A stretch of DNA of 64,000 nt, from contig NZ_LR656171.1 in assembly GCF_902168435.1 (NCBI RefSeq), positions 62,001-126,000 of the forward strand. The letters are read 5' to 3'. Source of the stretch: Bacillus marasmi (lineage in GTDB: Bacteria; Bacillota; Bacilli; Bacillales; Cytobacillaceae). The translations under genes were made by a program, and so were the position numbers. The notes under the pieces are model-generated. The model saw only the letters and a list, made by a program, of their open reading frames with translations, had not been told where the DNA came from and made no database searches. Of the stretch, positions 9,371 to 20,912 are shown piece by piece (the first letter of the stretch is position 1; every line of letters starts with the position of its first letter).

Positions 9371-9561
9371 CATATTTATTATTTATTAACAATGCATTTG
9401 GATAAAATCACAAGAAATAACGCAAATTCAACTTGATATTTGGTTCATACACATAGATTCACTAAACACCAACACAAAAAATATATTAAAACTGCATTAG
9501 GCTAAATATGCCTCATGCACAAACATTCCTCGATGAAGTGGTCTTTTCGACTTAGAATGAT

Positions 9562-9609
9562 AAAAAAAGGATATCTCATAAGCTATTTGCTATGATTCAT
9601 CCTTTTTTT
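9562..9609. terminator. bidirectional terminator
   Basis: AAAAAAAGGAT and ATCCTTTTTTT form a long stem with an inner TCATA/TATGA stem. It ends the GGDEF gene on the minus strand. Confidence 0.8.
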
Positions 9610-9637
9610 GTTAATCAATATTGGTTTGGTTGAAATA

Positions 9638-11476
9638 TCAACGTTTTAAACTAGGTTCCCTTTTATATAGATTTACTTGATTTCTTCCGGCATTTTTTGA
9701 TGTATAGAGTGCGTTATCAGACATTCTTATAATATCCATCGGTGTCAAAAAGCGACTTGGGATAACAGTAGCAACTCCAAGACTGCAGGTTACAACATTA
9801 CTTACTATTGAGGAAATATGTGGGATTTCCAGCCCCTCAATTGCTAGCCTTATTTTCTCTGCAATAATCAGACCACCTTGTTGATTTGTTTCCGGTAATA
9901 TAATGGCAAACTCTTCCCCACCATATCGACACACAATATCAGATGGTCGACGAATACAATCTTTAATTGTCTGGGCAACTTTTATGAGACACTCATCACC
10001 ACTTTGATGTCCGTATGTATCATTGTAGGCTTTAAAACAATCGATATCGAGCATGATTAAAGTAAGAGACTTCGAAACTCTTGAGCAACGTCCCCACTCA
10101 TTATTAATCGCTTCATCAAAGAAACGACGATTAAGGATATTCGTTAATCCATCAACAATGGAGGCTTCCTTTAGTTCTAGCTCTAGTTTTCTTTGTTCCG
10201 TTATATCTTTAAATTGCCATAGATAACCTTCGAATTCTCCATTTGTAAAAATTAGAATAGCGTCGCGGCTTATTAAATCTCCATTCTTTAATCTCCATTC
10301 CTCCCCTATCACCTTTTCTCGACTTGCGAATATTTCTTTAATACGATTTTCTATTAAGTCACCTTCTAAAAATTGATCCTTACCTAAATTAAATAAATCC
10401 ACATGTTTCATCCCTAAAACATCAGTAGGTAATACAGATAATTTAAATACATTACTGAATTGTTCGTTTATGAGAGTAATTTTATTTTCTTTGTCTTCAG
10501 CCACAATTCCATAAGGCATATGTGAAATAATCGCTTCAAGTCTTGCAGCATTTCTTTTTTGCTTTTCTTCCATTTCTCGCCGATCAGTAATATCACGGAT
10601 ATTTGCTAGAATGGCAGATTCATTATTAAAATGAATGAGCGAACCTCTTACTTCAACAATGATGGAGCTCCCGTCTTTCCGTCTGTACACCTTCTCACCA
10701 ACAAAATGTTGATTTTTTTTCAGTACAGTTTCAATATTTCCCTCAACCGTAGCCATATCGGATATGATAATATCTTCAAGCGTTAACTTAAGTAACTCTT
10801 CTTCCTTATAACCAAGCATTTCACAAAACCGTTCATTCGTCTCTACTATCGTTTTATTAAAAGGGTTAAATGCGTAAATGCCTTCTGTAGATTGTTTTAA
10901 CATCGAACGATAGCGTATTTCACTATCATGAAGCTTATTTTGCAATAGCTTAACCCGATTCAATTCATTGATTAATTGTCCACGTACACCCTCTGTAAAA
11001 CGGGATTCATATATTTTTAATAGAGAATAGCTAAAAAAGAACAATAAAAAATAGTAAATATCTGTCTCTTTCCACTGAACGAAAAAGCCTTGTCCATTAA
11101 AAATCATAAAATAAGTAAAAGCTCCAGCACTACATAGAGTCGTAAAAATGATGTTCTGCCAATTTCGATATGCTACACTTAACATTGGCGGTATTAAAAG
11201 GAAAAATAAATTTATATAATGTTCTTCAATCGTATTCAAAATAAATAAAACTGTAATACTTAATATTGATAAAAAATACATAGTAAGCTTAGGGCCAAAT
11301 CCCTTTTTAATTAAAAAGGTTAAAAGTAACATTGGAGGTATGGTAAAAGAAGCAATTAGAAGCCCCGTTTCGATATCCTCAAAAATCATATTTAAAGGAA
11401 TATCTAAAATGATGAAAATCCATACTCCTTTCACCATTAAACTATTACGATATTTTATTAGTGAGTCATCATCCAT
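9638..11476 (-). CDS. membrane PAS-PAS-GGDEF diguanylate cyclase
   Basis: A 612-residue protein expected to make c-di-GMP from GTP at the membrane. Residues 10-165 contain about six hydrophobic segments. Two PAS domains follow (near 185-310 with PAC LANIRDITDRREMEEK, and 315-435 with PAC WQFKDITEQRKLELE), then a GGDEF domain from about 440. The active site is RYGGEEF, and an RPSD inhibitory-site motif lies exactly five residues before it, so both catalysis and product inhibition look intact. The start is MDDDSLIKYR with GGGTGGTG upstream. There is no EAL partner in the window. Confidence 0.9.
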   Translation of the reverse strand: MDDDSLIKYRNSLMVKGVWIFIILDIPLNMIFEDIETGLLIASFTIPPMLLLTFLIKKGFGPKLTMYFLSILSITVLFILNTIEEHYINLFFLLIPPMLSVAYRNWQNIIFTTLCSAGAFTYFMIFNGQGFFVQWKETDIYYFLLFFFSYSLLKIYESRFTEGVRGQLINELNRVKLLQNKLHDSEIRYRSMLKQSTEGIYAFNPFNKTIVETNERFCEMLGYKEEELLKLTLEDIIISDMATVEGNIETVLKKNQHFVGEKVYRRKDGSSIIVEVRGSLIHFNNESAILANIRDITDRREMEEKQKRNAARLEAIISHMPYGIVAEDKENKITLINEQFSNVFKLSVLPTDVLGMKHVDLFNLGKDQFLEGDLIENRIKEIFASREKVIGEEWRLKNGDLISRDAILIFTNGEFEGYLWQFKDITEQRKLELELKEASIVDGLTNILNRRFFDEAINNEWGRCSRVSKSLTLIMLDIDCFKAYNDTYGHQSGDECLIKVAQTIKDCIRRPSDIVCRYGGEEFAIILPETNQQGGLIIAEKIRLAIEGLEIPHISSIVSNVVTCSLGVATVIPSRFLTPMDIIRMSDNALYTSKNAGRNQVNLYKREPSLKR

Positions 11477-11623
11477 AAGAATCACCACCCTTTATAGGTT
11501 AATTTTACTATACATTTCAAAAAAATCCCAATATTAATTATTCTAATAAAATATTAACACTTATTGAAACATCCTTTCATTATAGTATTCATCATTGTGA
11601 GATAAGGGTTTTACCCTATTTTT

Positions 11624-11652
11624 TTGATAAGTTAAAATATTGTCACTATACT
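11624..11652 (+). promoter_or_regulatory. SigA promoter of the FAD-protein gene
   Basis: TTGATA, exactly 17 bp, then TATACT. It gives a leader of about 55 nt before the ATG at 11715. Confidence 0.6.
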
Positions 11653-11714
11653 GTAGTTTGTGTTGACAAGTTGTTTTATACTTAAGTTAAAATTTGAAAA
11701 AAGAGGTGCTTTAC

Positions 11715-12281
11715 ATGAAAATAGATGTAGCGATTATTGGCGGAGGAATTGCTGGTCTTTCAGCCGCTTTGTTCACTGGTCATGCTGGATTAAAAACCTT
11801 GGTGTTCGATTCCGGAGCTTCACAAATTAAACAAGTATCAACTTTAAATAACAATTTAGGGACACCAGGTATTTCAGGTGAACAGCTTCTGAATCAATAC
11901 CGTGAGCAGGTTAATGAATTTGTAGAGTACCGTGATGCGGAAGTCGAATTTCTTCAAAAAGAAGGCGATGTCTTTATTGTAAAGGCAGCTGGTGAAAGTT
12001 ATGAAGCGGATACAGTAGTTGTATCAACAAATCTTCAAACTCAACTTTTAGAAAATATGGGGCTTGAAATTGGAATAAATGAAAATATAAAAAGCGGAAA
12101 AATAAAAAAAGTTGTTGGGGTAAATTGGGAAGGAGTAACATCCATTCCAAATCTATTTATTGCAGGTCTACTTGCTGGTGTTGCTAGCCAGGTTATGATA
12201 GTCGCTGGTCAAGGTGCAGCAGTCGGAGTAAGGATTGCTCAGAAATCCACTGGCGAAAAATATATGTGGCATGATAAATAA
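11715..12281 (+). CDS. half-size thioredoxin-reductase-like FAD protein
   Basis: A 188-residue flavoprotein-like sequence. It has the FAD dinucleotide fold at the N terminus (VAIIGGGIAGLSAALFTGHAG) and the terminal FAD-contacting motif (SIPNLFIAGLLAGVASQVMIVAGQGAAVG). The NADPH-binding domain and CxxC redox centre of thioredoxin reductase (~310 residues) are missing between them, so the two FAD halves are joined directly. It could be an electron-transfer flavoprotein or a stable remnant; short relatives of this kind exist in Bacillaceae. The start at MKIDVAIIG is set by AGAGGTG 6 nt upstream. Confidence 0.75.
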   Translation: MKIDVAIIGGGIAGLSAALFTGHAGLKTLVFDSGASQIKQVSTLNNNLGTPGISGEQLLNQYREQVNEFVEYRDAEVEFLQKEGDVFIVKAAGESYEADTVVVSTNLQTQLLENMGLEIGINENIKSGKIKKVVGVNWEGVTSIPNLFIAGLLAGVASQVMIVAGQGAAVGVRIAQKSTGEKYMWHDK

Positions 12282-12350
12282 TCAATAGATGTTTGTTGAA
12301 TTTTCCAGGTGGGATTCCGGGAATCTCACTAAAATATTACATTAGAAAAA

Positions 12351-12389
12351 AATAAACAAGGTTAGCTGAGATTGCTAACCTTGTTTTTA
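12351..12389. terminator. bidirectional terminator
   Basis: A perfect 13-bp stem (AAACAAGGTTAGC and its complement) with a 7-nt loop and T runs on both sides, between the convergent FAD-protein and CwlO-like genes. A second weaker hairpin (GTGGGATTC / GAATCTCAC) lies at 12309-12329. Confidence 0.85.
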
Positions 12390-12399
12390 TATCAATCTA

Positions 12400-13575
12400 C
12401 TATTCGATAATTCGAATTACACGACCACTAAAAGTATTGGCCCAATAACCACTAGACATATTAGCAATTGCCACACCAGTAGAGTCTTGAGATCCGATGA
12501 ATCGACCTCCACCCAAGTAAATGCCTACATGTCCATCTGTTTTGTAAGTATTAAAGAATACTAAATCTCCAGGACGCATTTCATTAGTCGATACTCTGCG
12601 ACCGCTATTTTTCAAAGAGTCTGTACTTGCCCCAATGCTAATTCCAGCTTGAGAAAACGCCCAGTGAACAAACCCTGAACAATCAAATCTACCGTTAGCC
12701 ACATCGTATGCATTACGACCGCCACCAAATACATAGACAGAATTGCCAATATATCGGTTTCCTACAGTTGTAACAATTTGAATTTTTTCACTTGCAGAAG
12801 CTGATGCAACATATGATGGTACGCCTGTGCTAAAATTCCCACCTGAAGTGCTTTGAGTTTTTGTTGGTGCTTGTTGCGCTGCTAAGCTACGATCTTGCTG
12901 CTGCAAAGATGCCTTTGTGGAAAGACCTGCTGCTTCCTGCGCCTTAAGCTCCGCACGTAAATTGTCATTTTGCTCCTTTTGCATCATAATTCCAGTACGC
13001 ATTCCTTCTAATTCAACTTTCATATTGTTAAGATCACCAAGCTTACCTTTAACAGAAGCCTGCTTTTCTTCAACTGCTTTTACATCTGCTTCATGCTTTT
13101 CACGAAGCTCCTTGTCAGCATTCATAATGGTAGCAACTGCTCCAATACGATCAACAAAATCTGTAAAGCTTGATGAGCCAAGTATTACATCAACATATTT
13201 TACGTTGCCAGTCTCTTGATAAGAACGTGCCCGTTCTTTTAATATCTCATTTCGTTTTTCAATTGCTTCCTTTAAACTCGCAATCTCTTCTTCAAGCTTT
13301 TGAATTTCGAGATTAGCAGCATCGATATCGCTTTGAGTTTTTGCAATCATTGCTTCATTATCTTGAATCGCTTTTTCAGTACGTTTAATTTGTTCATTAA
13401 GTTGTGCAAGCTCATTCTGTACAGCTGAGATTTGTTGGTTTGCTTGTGTAATTTGAGCCTGGAGGCTAGAACGCTGAGTCGAGATTGAGTCTGCATGTGC
13501 AACCGGAAGCGAGAAAACGCTTCCTAAGCCAATCAACACGGTTGTATTTAGCACTAGGAGCTTCTTCTTAATCAT
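12400..13575 (-). CDS. secreted NlpC/P60 DL-endopeptidase, CwlO-like
   Basis: A 391-residue secreted cell-wall hydrolase. The signal peptide covers residues 1-28 (KKKLLVLN...LPVAHA). A long coiled coil (~30-230) follows, as in CwlO, where it contacts FtsEX. After a Ser/Thr/Gly linker comes the C40 peptidase domain (~270-391). The catalytic Cys is in RFDCSGFVHWAF and the His in GHVGIYLGGG. CwlO-type enzymes cut the gamma-D-Glu-diaminopimelate bond during elongation. The length is shorter than B. subtilis CwlO (473). A WalR-like half-matched site lies near 13733-13749 (minus strand TGTAAT, 5 bp, TATAAC); regulation by WalKR is inferred. Confidence 0.85.
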   Translation of the reverse strand: MIKKKLLVLNTTVLIGLGSVFSLPVAHADSISTQRSSLQAQITQANQQISAVQNELAQLNEQIKRTEKAIQDNEAMIAKTQSDIDAANLEIQKLEEEIASLKEAIEKRNEILKERARSYQETGNVKYVDVILGSSSFTDFVDRIGAVATIMNADKELREKHEADVKAVEEKQASVKGKLGDLNNMKVELEGMRTGIMMQKEQNDNLRAELKAQEAAGLSTKASLQQQDRSLAAQQAPTKTQSTSGGNFSTGVPSYVASASASEKIQIVTTVGNRYIGNSVYVFGGGRNAYDVANGRFDCSGFVHWAFSQAGISIGASTDSLKNSGRRVSTNEMRPGDLVFFNTYKTDGHVGIYLGGGRFIGSQDSTGVAIANMSSGYWANTFSGRVIRIIE

Positions 13576-13824
13576 TTTTTCCCTGCTTTCTCTATCATTC
13601 TATTTATGTATTGTAGATACATGTAATCATAGTTTTAATGTTTTGAATTATTACATTGTGCAATTAGGTTGAAACCCTTTTATATTCAACACACAAACCG
13701 AAGTATAGCACTGTAATTTGTCAGTTACGTTATAAAAACATTACAAATATATTTCAATTGCTACACAATGCGACATTTTACACAAAACGTTCACATATCA
13801 AGCAGTTATTTTGTTCTTTTTTCA

Positions 13825-13863
13825 CAAAAAAAGACAATTCCCATCGATTAATGGAGATTGTCT
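13825..13863 (-). terminator. terminator of the DUF1801 gene
   Basis: On the minus strand AGACAAT..ATTGTCT with an inner CTCCAT/ATGGGA stem, followed by a run of T. Confidence 0.75.
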
Positions 13864-13870
13864 ACATTAT

Positions 13871-14260
13871 CTATTTTCTCTTTTTTTGTTTTTCGAGAGC
13901 GTTTTGTGTGTTTTCTTCGACTCTAAACTGGACTATTTTTGAGATGGTTTTGATTGGTAGAGGTTGATCGAAAGGGAATTGAACCGCTCCTTTTGAGCGT
14001 TTGTAGCCATTCAATTGATCTGTAAAATTGGCGATTCCGCTTGGTGCTGGGTAAAAACCAATATGATGACTATGCGCTGCAAAATGAACAAGGTTACCAT
14101 AGAGATAGAAAGTTGGCATTTGATAGCTAATTTTCTCTGTAGCAGTCGGTGCAGCCTCCTTTATCACCTTTCTAATTTCATGTAGTTTTTCTTGTACATC
14201 AGGAGGAAATTGGGATATGTAATCATTAATTACATCAACAGCCTGTTTGCTCACTTCCAT
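13871..14260 (-). CDS. DUF1801 / YdhG-type protein
   Basis: A 129-residue soluble protein with the DUF1801 signature: ISQFPPDVQEKLHEIRKVI, then EKISYQMPTFY and HSHHIGFYPAPSGI, ending in a KGAVQFPFDQPLP strand. The fold family includes the FrataxinLike YdhG proteins. The start is MEVSKQAVDV, with AAGGAGTGATC just before it. Confidence 0.85.
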   Translation of the reverse strand: MEVSKQAVDVINDYISQFPPDVQEKLHEIRKVIKEAAPTATEKISYQMPTFYLYGNLVHFAAHSHHIGFYPAPSGIANFTDQLNGYKRSKGAVQFPFDQPLPIKTISKIVQFRVEENTQNALEKQKKRK

Positions 14261-14313
14261 GATCACTCCTTCATTTAATTGCTTCATTAGAAATTATTTT
14301 ACCAAACCATCCA

Positions 14314-14808
14314 CTATAATTCTGTAAAATAATCATTTTTACTGGTTTCTTTACTTGCAACACCGTACATTGTAATACCGTTCGGTGAGTGCTGCCATAA
14401 TTTTTCTTTTACAATATTCGCTTGGGCTTTATTCTCGCAATAAATCAGCAGAAAAACTTCCGTTGTAGCTCTGTCTCGGATACTTCCCTTCCTCTCCTTT
14501 TGCTTCACTCTTAAATAATCAATAAAAAATCCTATGCCCATTCCAATAACTAATCCAATAATCGCCCAGATTATTGGGCCCCATTTAAGTACATAGCCAT
14601 AAATCGTTCCAAGTAACATCAATATCATCCCAACAATTGGAGCAGACTCGAATAACATCCTCTGTTTTTCCGGAAGTAATTCTCGTTCAATTTTTGTTTC
14701 AAGTGGTAAGGCTAAAATAGCATCACTTTCAATCCCAATCATTTCTAGTTCTGCAATCGCATGTTCAAATTGTTCTGTTATTCTAAAAGATGCGACTACG
14801 TTCATCAT
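14314..14808 (-). CDS. hypothetical membrane protein with glycine-zipper segments
   Basis: A 164-residue protein with an N-terminal soluble part (VVASFRITEQFEHAIAELEMIGI, ferredoxin-like in pattern), two membrane segments near residues 57-72 and 77-94 (WAIIGLVIGMGIGFFIDYL), and a C-terminal soluble part with FLLIYCENKAQANIVKE. The pattern resembles proteins that take the 'general stress/heat induced' YflT-like fold around two helices, but I cannot name it. Its start codon overlaps the stop of the upstream gene (ATGA), so the two are translationally coupled. Confidence 0.65.
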   Translation of the reverse strand: MMNVVASFRITEQFEHAIAELEMIGIESDAILALPLETKIERELLPEKQRMLFESAPIVGMILMLLGTIYGYVLKWGPIIWAIIGLVIGMGIGFFIDYLRVKQKERKGSIRDRATTEVFLLIYCENKAQANIVKEKLWQHSPNGITMYGVASKETSKNDYFTEL

Positions 14809-15629
14809 TTTATTTTCTCCTTCATACCTCTAATACTACTAATTGGAAAATGTTGATTTTGATAAAATTTTTTCAAGAATCGTTTCTGCTGCAACATATA
14901 AATTTTATTGTTTGATAACGTTTGAACAAAAACATCGTACCATATAAAGCAATATATGGAAGGGAGATATAACACCCATTGCGGATCGATGTTTTGTTTT
15001 GCTTTGAGAAAATCTCCTTCTAAGGTAAAGTGGAAAGCGGGTAATAAATGTGATAAATGAAAAACCATCACAAACCACGGTACCAATAGAATCATGAGCA
15101 TTTGATTAATATAAACATAGCCAATTCCCGGTGCAAATATGGACCATAGCACAGCAAGAATCGGATTTTTGATACTTAGTCTGTTTAAACCAAAAATTGA
15201 ATAATCCTTTGAAGCAATTTCATAGCCTCTTTTCATTGCAATCTTATAATCATTATTTAGTTGAATTGTCCGTTGATAGCCATCCCATATCGCGAAAATA
15301 TATGGACAAATATAAGCGATAATCCATTTTTTATTTAGCATTTGTTTGGCCATCTCAAAATCCCCGATCATTGAATATACAATTGCAGAATTTAATCCTG
15401 ACAGCGTATTTGTAATCATTTCATGCGTGATTAGAATAAAGCCAATTAAATAATGTCCTAATATCAAGTGACCAAAACCTGGTAATGCTGCTGACCACCA
15501 GGCAATTACACCAGGATGATAAATCCCTATTGTATTCATTACAAAAGGATTGACGGATGCGACAACTGATTGATTTTTGTAAAATTTGGAACTATTATCA
15601 TTCAAAAAAATCATCCTGTTCTTCATCAT
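14805..15629 (-). CDS. hypothetical multi-pass membrane protein
   Basis: A 274-residue membrane protein. It has two related TM2-like hairpin segments: AALPGFGHLILGHYLIGF near residue 50 and IFAPGIGYVYINQMLMIL near residue 170. Each is followed by further hydrophobic stretches, which suggests an internal duplication. The ribosome site is weak. It overlaps the next gene by 4 nt. I do not recognise a specific function. Confidence 0.65.
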   Translation of the reverse strand: MMKNRMIFLNDNSSKFYKNQSVVASVNPFVMNTIGIYHPGVIAWWSAALPGFGHLILGHYLIGFILITHEMITNTLSGLNSAIVYSMIGDFEMAKQMLNKKWIIAYICPYIFAIWDGYQRTIQLNNDYKIAMKRGYEIASKDYSIFGLNRLSIKNPILAVLWSIFAPGIGYVYINQMLMILLVPWFVMVFHLSHLLPAFHFTLEGDFLKAKQNIDPQWVLYLPSIYCFIWYDVFVQTLSNNKIYMLQQKRFLKKFYQNQHFPISSIRGMKEKIK

Positions 15630-15772
15630 AATGCCTGTAGTATTTGGAATTAACGCTAATAAAATACATAATATGGAAGGCGGTGTTTTTATTCTTAAAT
15701 CAGTGTTTTTTTAACTTTGCACATGTGGTAATATACAGATATTATGCTTAAAAATTGGAGAGGTTGGTTGGA

Positions 15773-16336
15773 TTGGTTTATAAAATAGCTATTTTTGTCG
15801 TAAGAGTCTTTTTAAATATCCGTTTTAAAATGAAAATTATTGGATTAGAAAATATCCCTGAAGGCGCAACGATATTAGCCATGAATCATACGAGTAATTT
15901 CGATGCACCGATGGTTGGCGTCTATACTCCAAGAAAAATGTATATTATGGGAAAAGAGGAGTTATTCCGTAAAAAGTTTTTTGCTTGGCTAATTACGGAG
16001 TTAGGCTGCTTCCCTATTAAACGAGGACAAGCTGATATCAAATCTCTTAAACATACGTTAAAGCTTTTAAAAGAAGGAAATATTTTTTCTATTTTTATAG
16101 AAGGAACTCGTTCCAAAACTGGTGAAATGCAGGAAGCTAAAAAAGGCATTGGCTTTATTGTCGCAAAAAGTAAAGCACCTGTTGTCCCTACTTATGTTTT
16201 CGGGACAAAAAACGGTTGGTTTAAACCAGCTGGAATGATTTTTGGGAAACCGATGACTTTTGAGGATGGCTTAAATCCTGAAGAAATTGCAAATAAAATC
16301 GCTGAAGAAATTAAAAAACTGAAGCCAGAACAATAA
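15773..16336 (+). CDS. plsC: 1-acyl-sn-glycerol-3-phosphate acyltransferase (PlsC type)
   Basis: A 187-residue membrane-associated enzyme that acylates lysophosphatidic acid to phosphatidic acid. The catalytic HX4D motif is NHTSNFD, and the glycerophosphate-binding motif is FIEGTRSKTG. An N-terminal hydrophobic segment anchors it. TTG at 15773 was chosen because GGAGAGG lies 9 nt upstream; the longer frame starts inside that site. A rho-independent terminator follows at 16361. Confidence 0.85.
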   Translation: MVYKIAIFVVRVFLNIRFKMKIIGLENIPEGATILAMNHTSNFDAPMVGVYTPRKMYIMGKEELFRKKFFAWLITELGCFPIKRGQADIKSLKHTLKLLKEGNIFSIFIEGTRSKTGEMQEAKKGIGFIVAKSKAPVVPTYVFGTKNGWFKPAGMIFGKPMTFEDGLNPEEIANKIAEEIKKLKPEQ

Positions 16337-16360
16337 CTAATAATCTCAAGGAAACAAATG

Positions 16361-16397
16361 AAACCGCACGTAGCTTAATTGTCAACGTGCGGTTTTT
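16361..16397 (+). terminator. terminator of plsC
   Basis: A perfect 11-bp stem AAACCGCACGT / ACGTGCGGTTT across 13 nt, ending in T5. Confidence 0.85.
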
Positions 16398-16436
16398 GAT
16401 TACATCAGCTTAATTCCCAAAGTACTACTTCGTCAA

Positions 16437-17078
16437 TTATTGTAAATGCTTTGGTGGATTGTTAGCATGTGCCTTATTCTGAACTTCTGCGAATAGGTCC
16501 TCTTGGCTATCGACCTCAAACTTTTTATTAATAACGTTTAATATTTCGTTAATCTGAGTAATTTGGGAATTACTTGGCATTAAATTAATTATTATTTGTT
16601 TAAAATCCTCGAAATCCTTTTTCGTTACAGGTTGGGCATCCTCTATTAACTCAAAACCTAATTGACCATTCGGTTCCAATGTTGCCCATTTTACGTCACT
16701 TATTTTAGATACACTATTTTGTCTAAGCTTCATTTCAAGCTGATCTACTGATAATCTAAGTTTCCTCAAGTTTTTTTCATTTAACGATCCGTTATTAATG
16801 ATCACCTTGGCTTTACCAGTAATCATTTTTTCAAGTGTGTCTGATTTTATTTGAATATATTCCATTACCAATAATGTTCCGACCAGAACACTACCAACCA
16901 ATATCGTCGTCCAAATATTATCTCCAGCTACAGGTTGAATCAACAGGGACCCAATTCCCACCATTATGACTGTTTCAGCCAATGTCATTTGTGAGATAGT
17001 TTTCCGACCTGCAATTCTCAATAGCACTGTGCCCGCAACAACAACTAATATTGCTTTCCATATAAAATCCCATTCCAT
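16437..17078 (-). CDS. DUF421 membrane protein (YetF/YrbG type)
   Basis: A 213-residue protein. Three hydrophobic segments occupy residues ~6-80 (GRKTISQMTLAETVIMVGIGS is the DUF421 signature). A soluble domain follows (KVIINNGSLNEKNLRKLRLSVDQLEMKLR, then GFELIEDAQPVTKKDF). The family has been linked to spore and envelope stress, but no biochemical role is settled. The start MEWDFIW has only a weak upstream ribosome site. Confidence 0.85.
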   Translation of the reverse strand: MEWDFIWKAILVVVAGTVLLRIAGRKTISQMTLAETVIMVGIGSLLIQPVAGDNIWTTILVGSVLVGTLLVMEYIQIKSDTLEKMITGKAKVIINNGSLNEKNLRKLRLSVDQLEMKLRQNSVSKISDVKWATLEPNGQLGFELIEDAQPVTKKDFEDFKQIIINLMPSNSQITQINEILNVINKKFEVDSQEDLFAEVQNKAHANNPPKHLQ

Positions 17079-17171
17079 ATAAATAAAACCACCATTCGAT
17101 TAAAAAGAATTAATGCTATCTTTCCCAAATTTCACTCCATTATCCAATCGCTCATGTCCAAACTATTCCTT

Positions 17172-17665
17172 AAAAAGAGGCTGGGACATAAGTATTTCAG
17201 TTAAACAAAAAACCGAACTATCATGCGAAATTCTAACTTAGAATTTCCTAATAGTTCGATTTTTATATTACTATTTACTATAGAGCTACCCTGAAATAAA
17301 TGTGGATTGGATCACACATTAAGTGCAGTTTTTTTGCTTGAGGGTTTGTTAACCCGAATGTTGATTTCCTTGTGTTTGAAAATAAGCGGAAGAATTACGC
17401 TTATTTTGGAAAAGACCCATATTTCCCTTATAATAACGGGAGTTTTTCCAAAAATCAGTTGATTTTGTCTTTTGGGGAGTAGTTAAGCGGAAAATCTACT
17501 CTTATTTCAGCTCATTTAGCCCCCCTTATATACAATAAGGGGAAATTCTACTCTTATTTAGATTCTCATACCTACATGAAAATCAACACTGAACTTTAAT
17601 ATATTCCTCCATAAAAATCATTTGGTTTTAATAGCGAACGATTTAGTTCTGTCCCAGTTTCTTTT
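17172..17665 (-). repeat. dispersed 3'-UTR repeat element, copy A
   Basis: A 494-bp non-coding element between DUF421 and katG. Read from the katG side (minus strand) it starts with a terminal repeat (GCTGGGACAGAACTAAA-like, 17649-17665) and passes four imperfect palindromes with arms like AATAAGCGGA / TCCGCTTATT (near 17535, 17482, 17425 and 17379). It then reaches a terminator-like hairpin (17206-17265, arms CCGAACTAT / ATAGTTCGG-like) and the opposite terminal repeat (GAGGCTGGGACA, 17176-17187). It begins 36 bp after the katG stop codon. Five related copies lie elsewhere in the window. Confidence 0.8.
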
Positions 17666-17700
17666 CAAGAATAACTTTAGATACACTATTGTTTTGATGC

Positions 17701-20249
<2,549 letters not shown>

Positions 20250-20717
20250 TTATAACTTTTTTGTCATTCGCTCAATATCTTTTGCAATTGTAGATTTCTT
20301 TCCCTTTCCGTCCTTATAATTGGTTAATTGTATATGAAAATAGTTAATATATTCGATAATGGTAAATACGTAAATAATTAAAGCTAGCCATAAAATAAAA
20401 AACGAACTATGGTCCACAATTTTATCTATAATCACAATAAAAGGCCCAATACATATGAGAACTAGATTAATTTTCTTCAGGGCTAAAAAAAACTTGTTTA
20501 AATTAGGTAAAATAGTTCTTCTTTCCCTCATTCTTCTCCATTTAATAACCCAGAAAAAACTGCCTTGTAATAAGATAAAGTTTAAAACAAACAATGTATA
20601 CATCAGTGAATAACTGTGATACGAGGAAAATTGGTAAAAGTACACAAGTGTAAAAGCTACTACCGCAAAAAATTCTCCCGAAAATAAGTACACCAGCCTA
20701 TTTTCTATTCCCTTCAT
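20250..20717 (-). CDS. hypothetical membrane protein (four helices)
   Basis: A 155-residue protein with four hydrophobic segments (about residues 10-28, 36-55, 78-98 and 101-118) and a basic tail (KDGKGKKSTIAKDIERMTKKL). It is not recognised. The start at MKGIENRLVYL is set by TAGGAGGAG 4-5 nt upstream; a longer open frame would read into the promoter region. Confidence 0.65.
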   Translation of the reverse strand: MKGIENRLVYLFSGEFFAVVAFTLVYFYQFSSYHSYSLMYTLFVLNFILLQGSFFWVIKWRRMRERRTILPNLNKFFLALKKINLVLICIGPFIVIIDKIVDHSSFFILWLALIIYVFTIIEYINYFHIQLTNYKDGKGKKSTIAKDIERMTKKL

Positions 20718-20912
20718 TGTTCTCCTCCTAATTGCAAACCTCGCTCGGGTAAGAATGAAATACCAGCCCTGGTTAATTTTAAATTTACTAATATGGCGTA
20801 AAGTATACACAAAAAAGAATGAGGATTACAATGGAAGTATTCATTATCACTTTAATCCTATCCAAAATGTTGTACAATTTGTTAAAGACTTGAATTATTA
20901 GGAGAGTTAATT

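Larger units (their letters stand above)
9065..9637. other. intergenic region, promoter and inverted repeats
   Basis: There is no gene in this 570-bp AT-rich stretch. It holds an inverted repeat (ATTAGAAT / ATTCTAAT, about 9094-9120), a 14-bp palindrome (ATTTGA TT TCAAAT, near 9185), the leftward promoter at 9341-9370 and the terminator at 9562-9609. The stretch 9065-9334 would be the untranslated leader of the 118-residue protein. Confidence 0.5.

Noticed and set aside
17379-17560. Repeated palindromes that could be taken for a CRISPR array
   Set aside because: The units are imperfect palindromes, spacing varies (50-65 bp), spacers are conserved between copies at different loci, and there is no cas gene.
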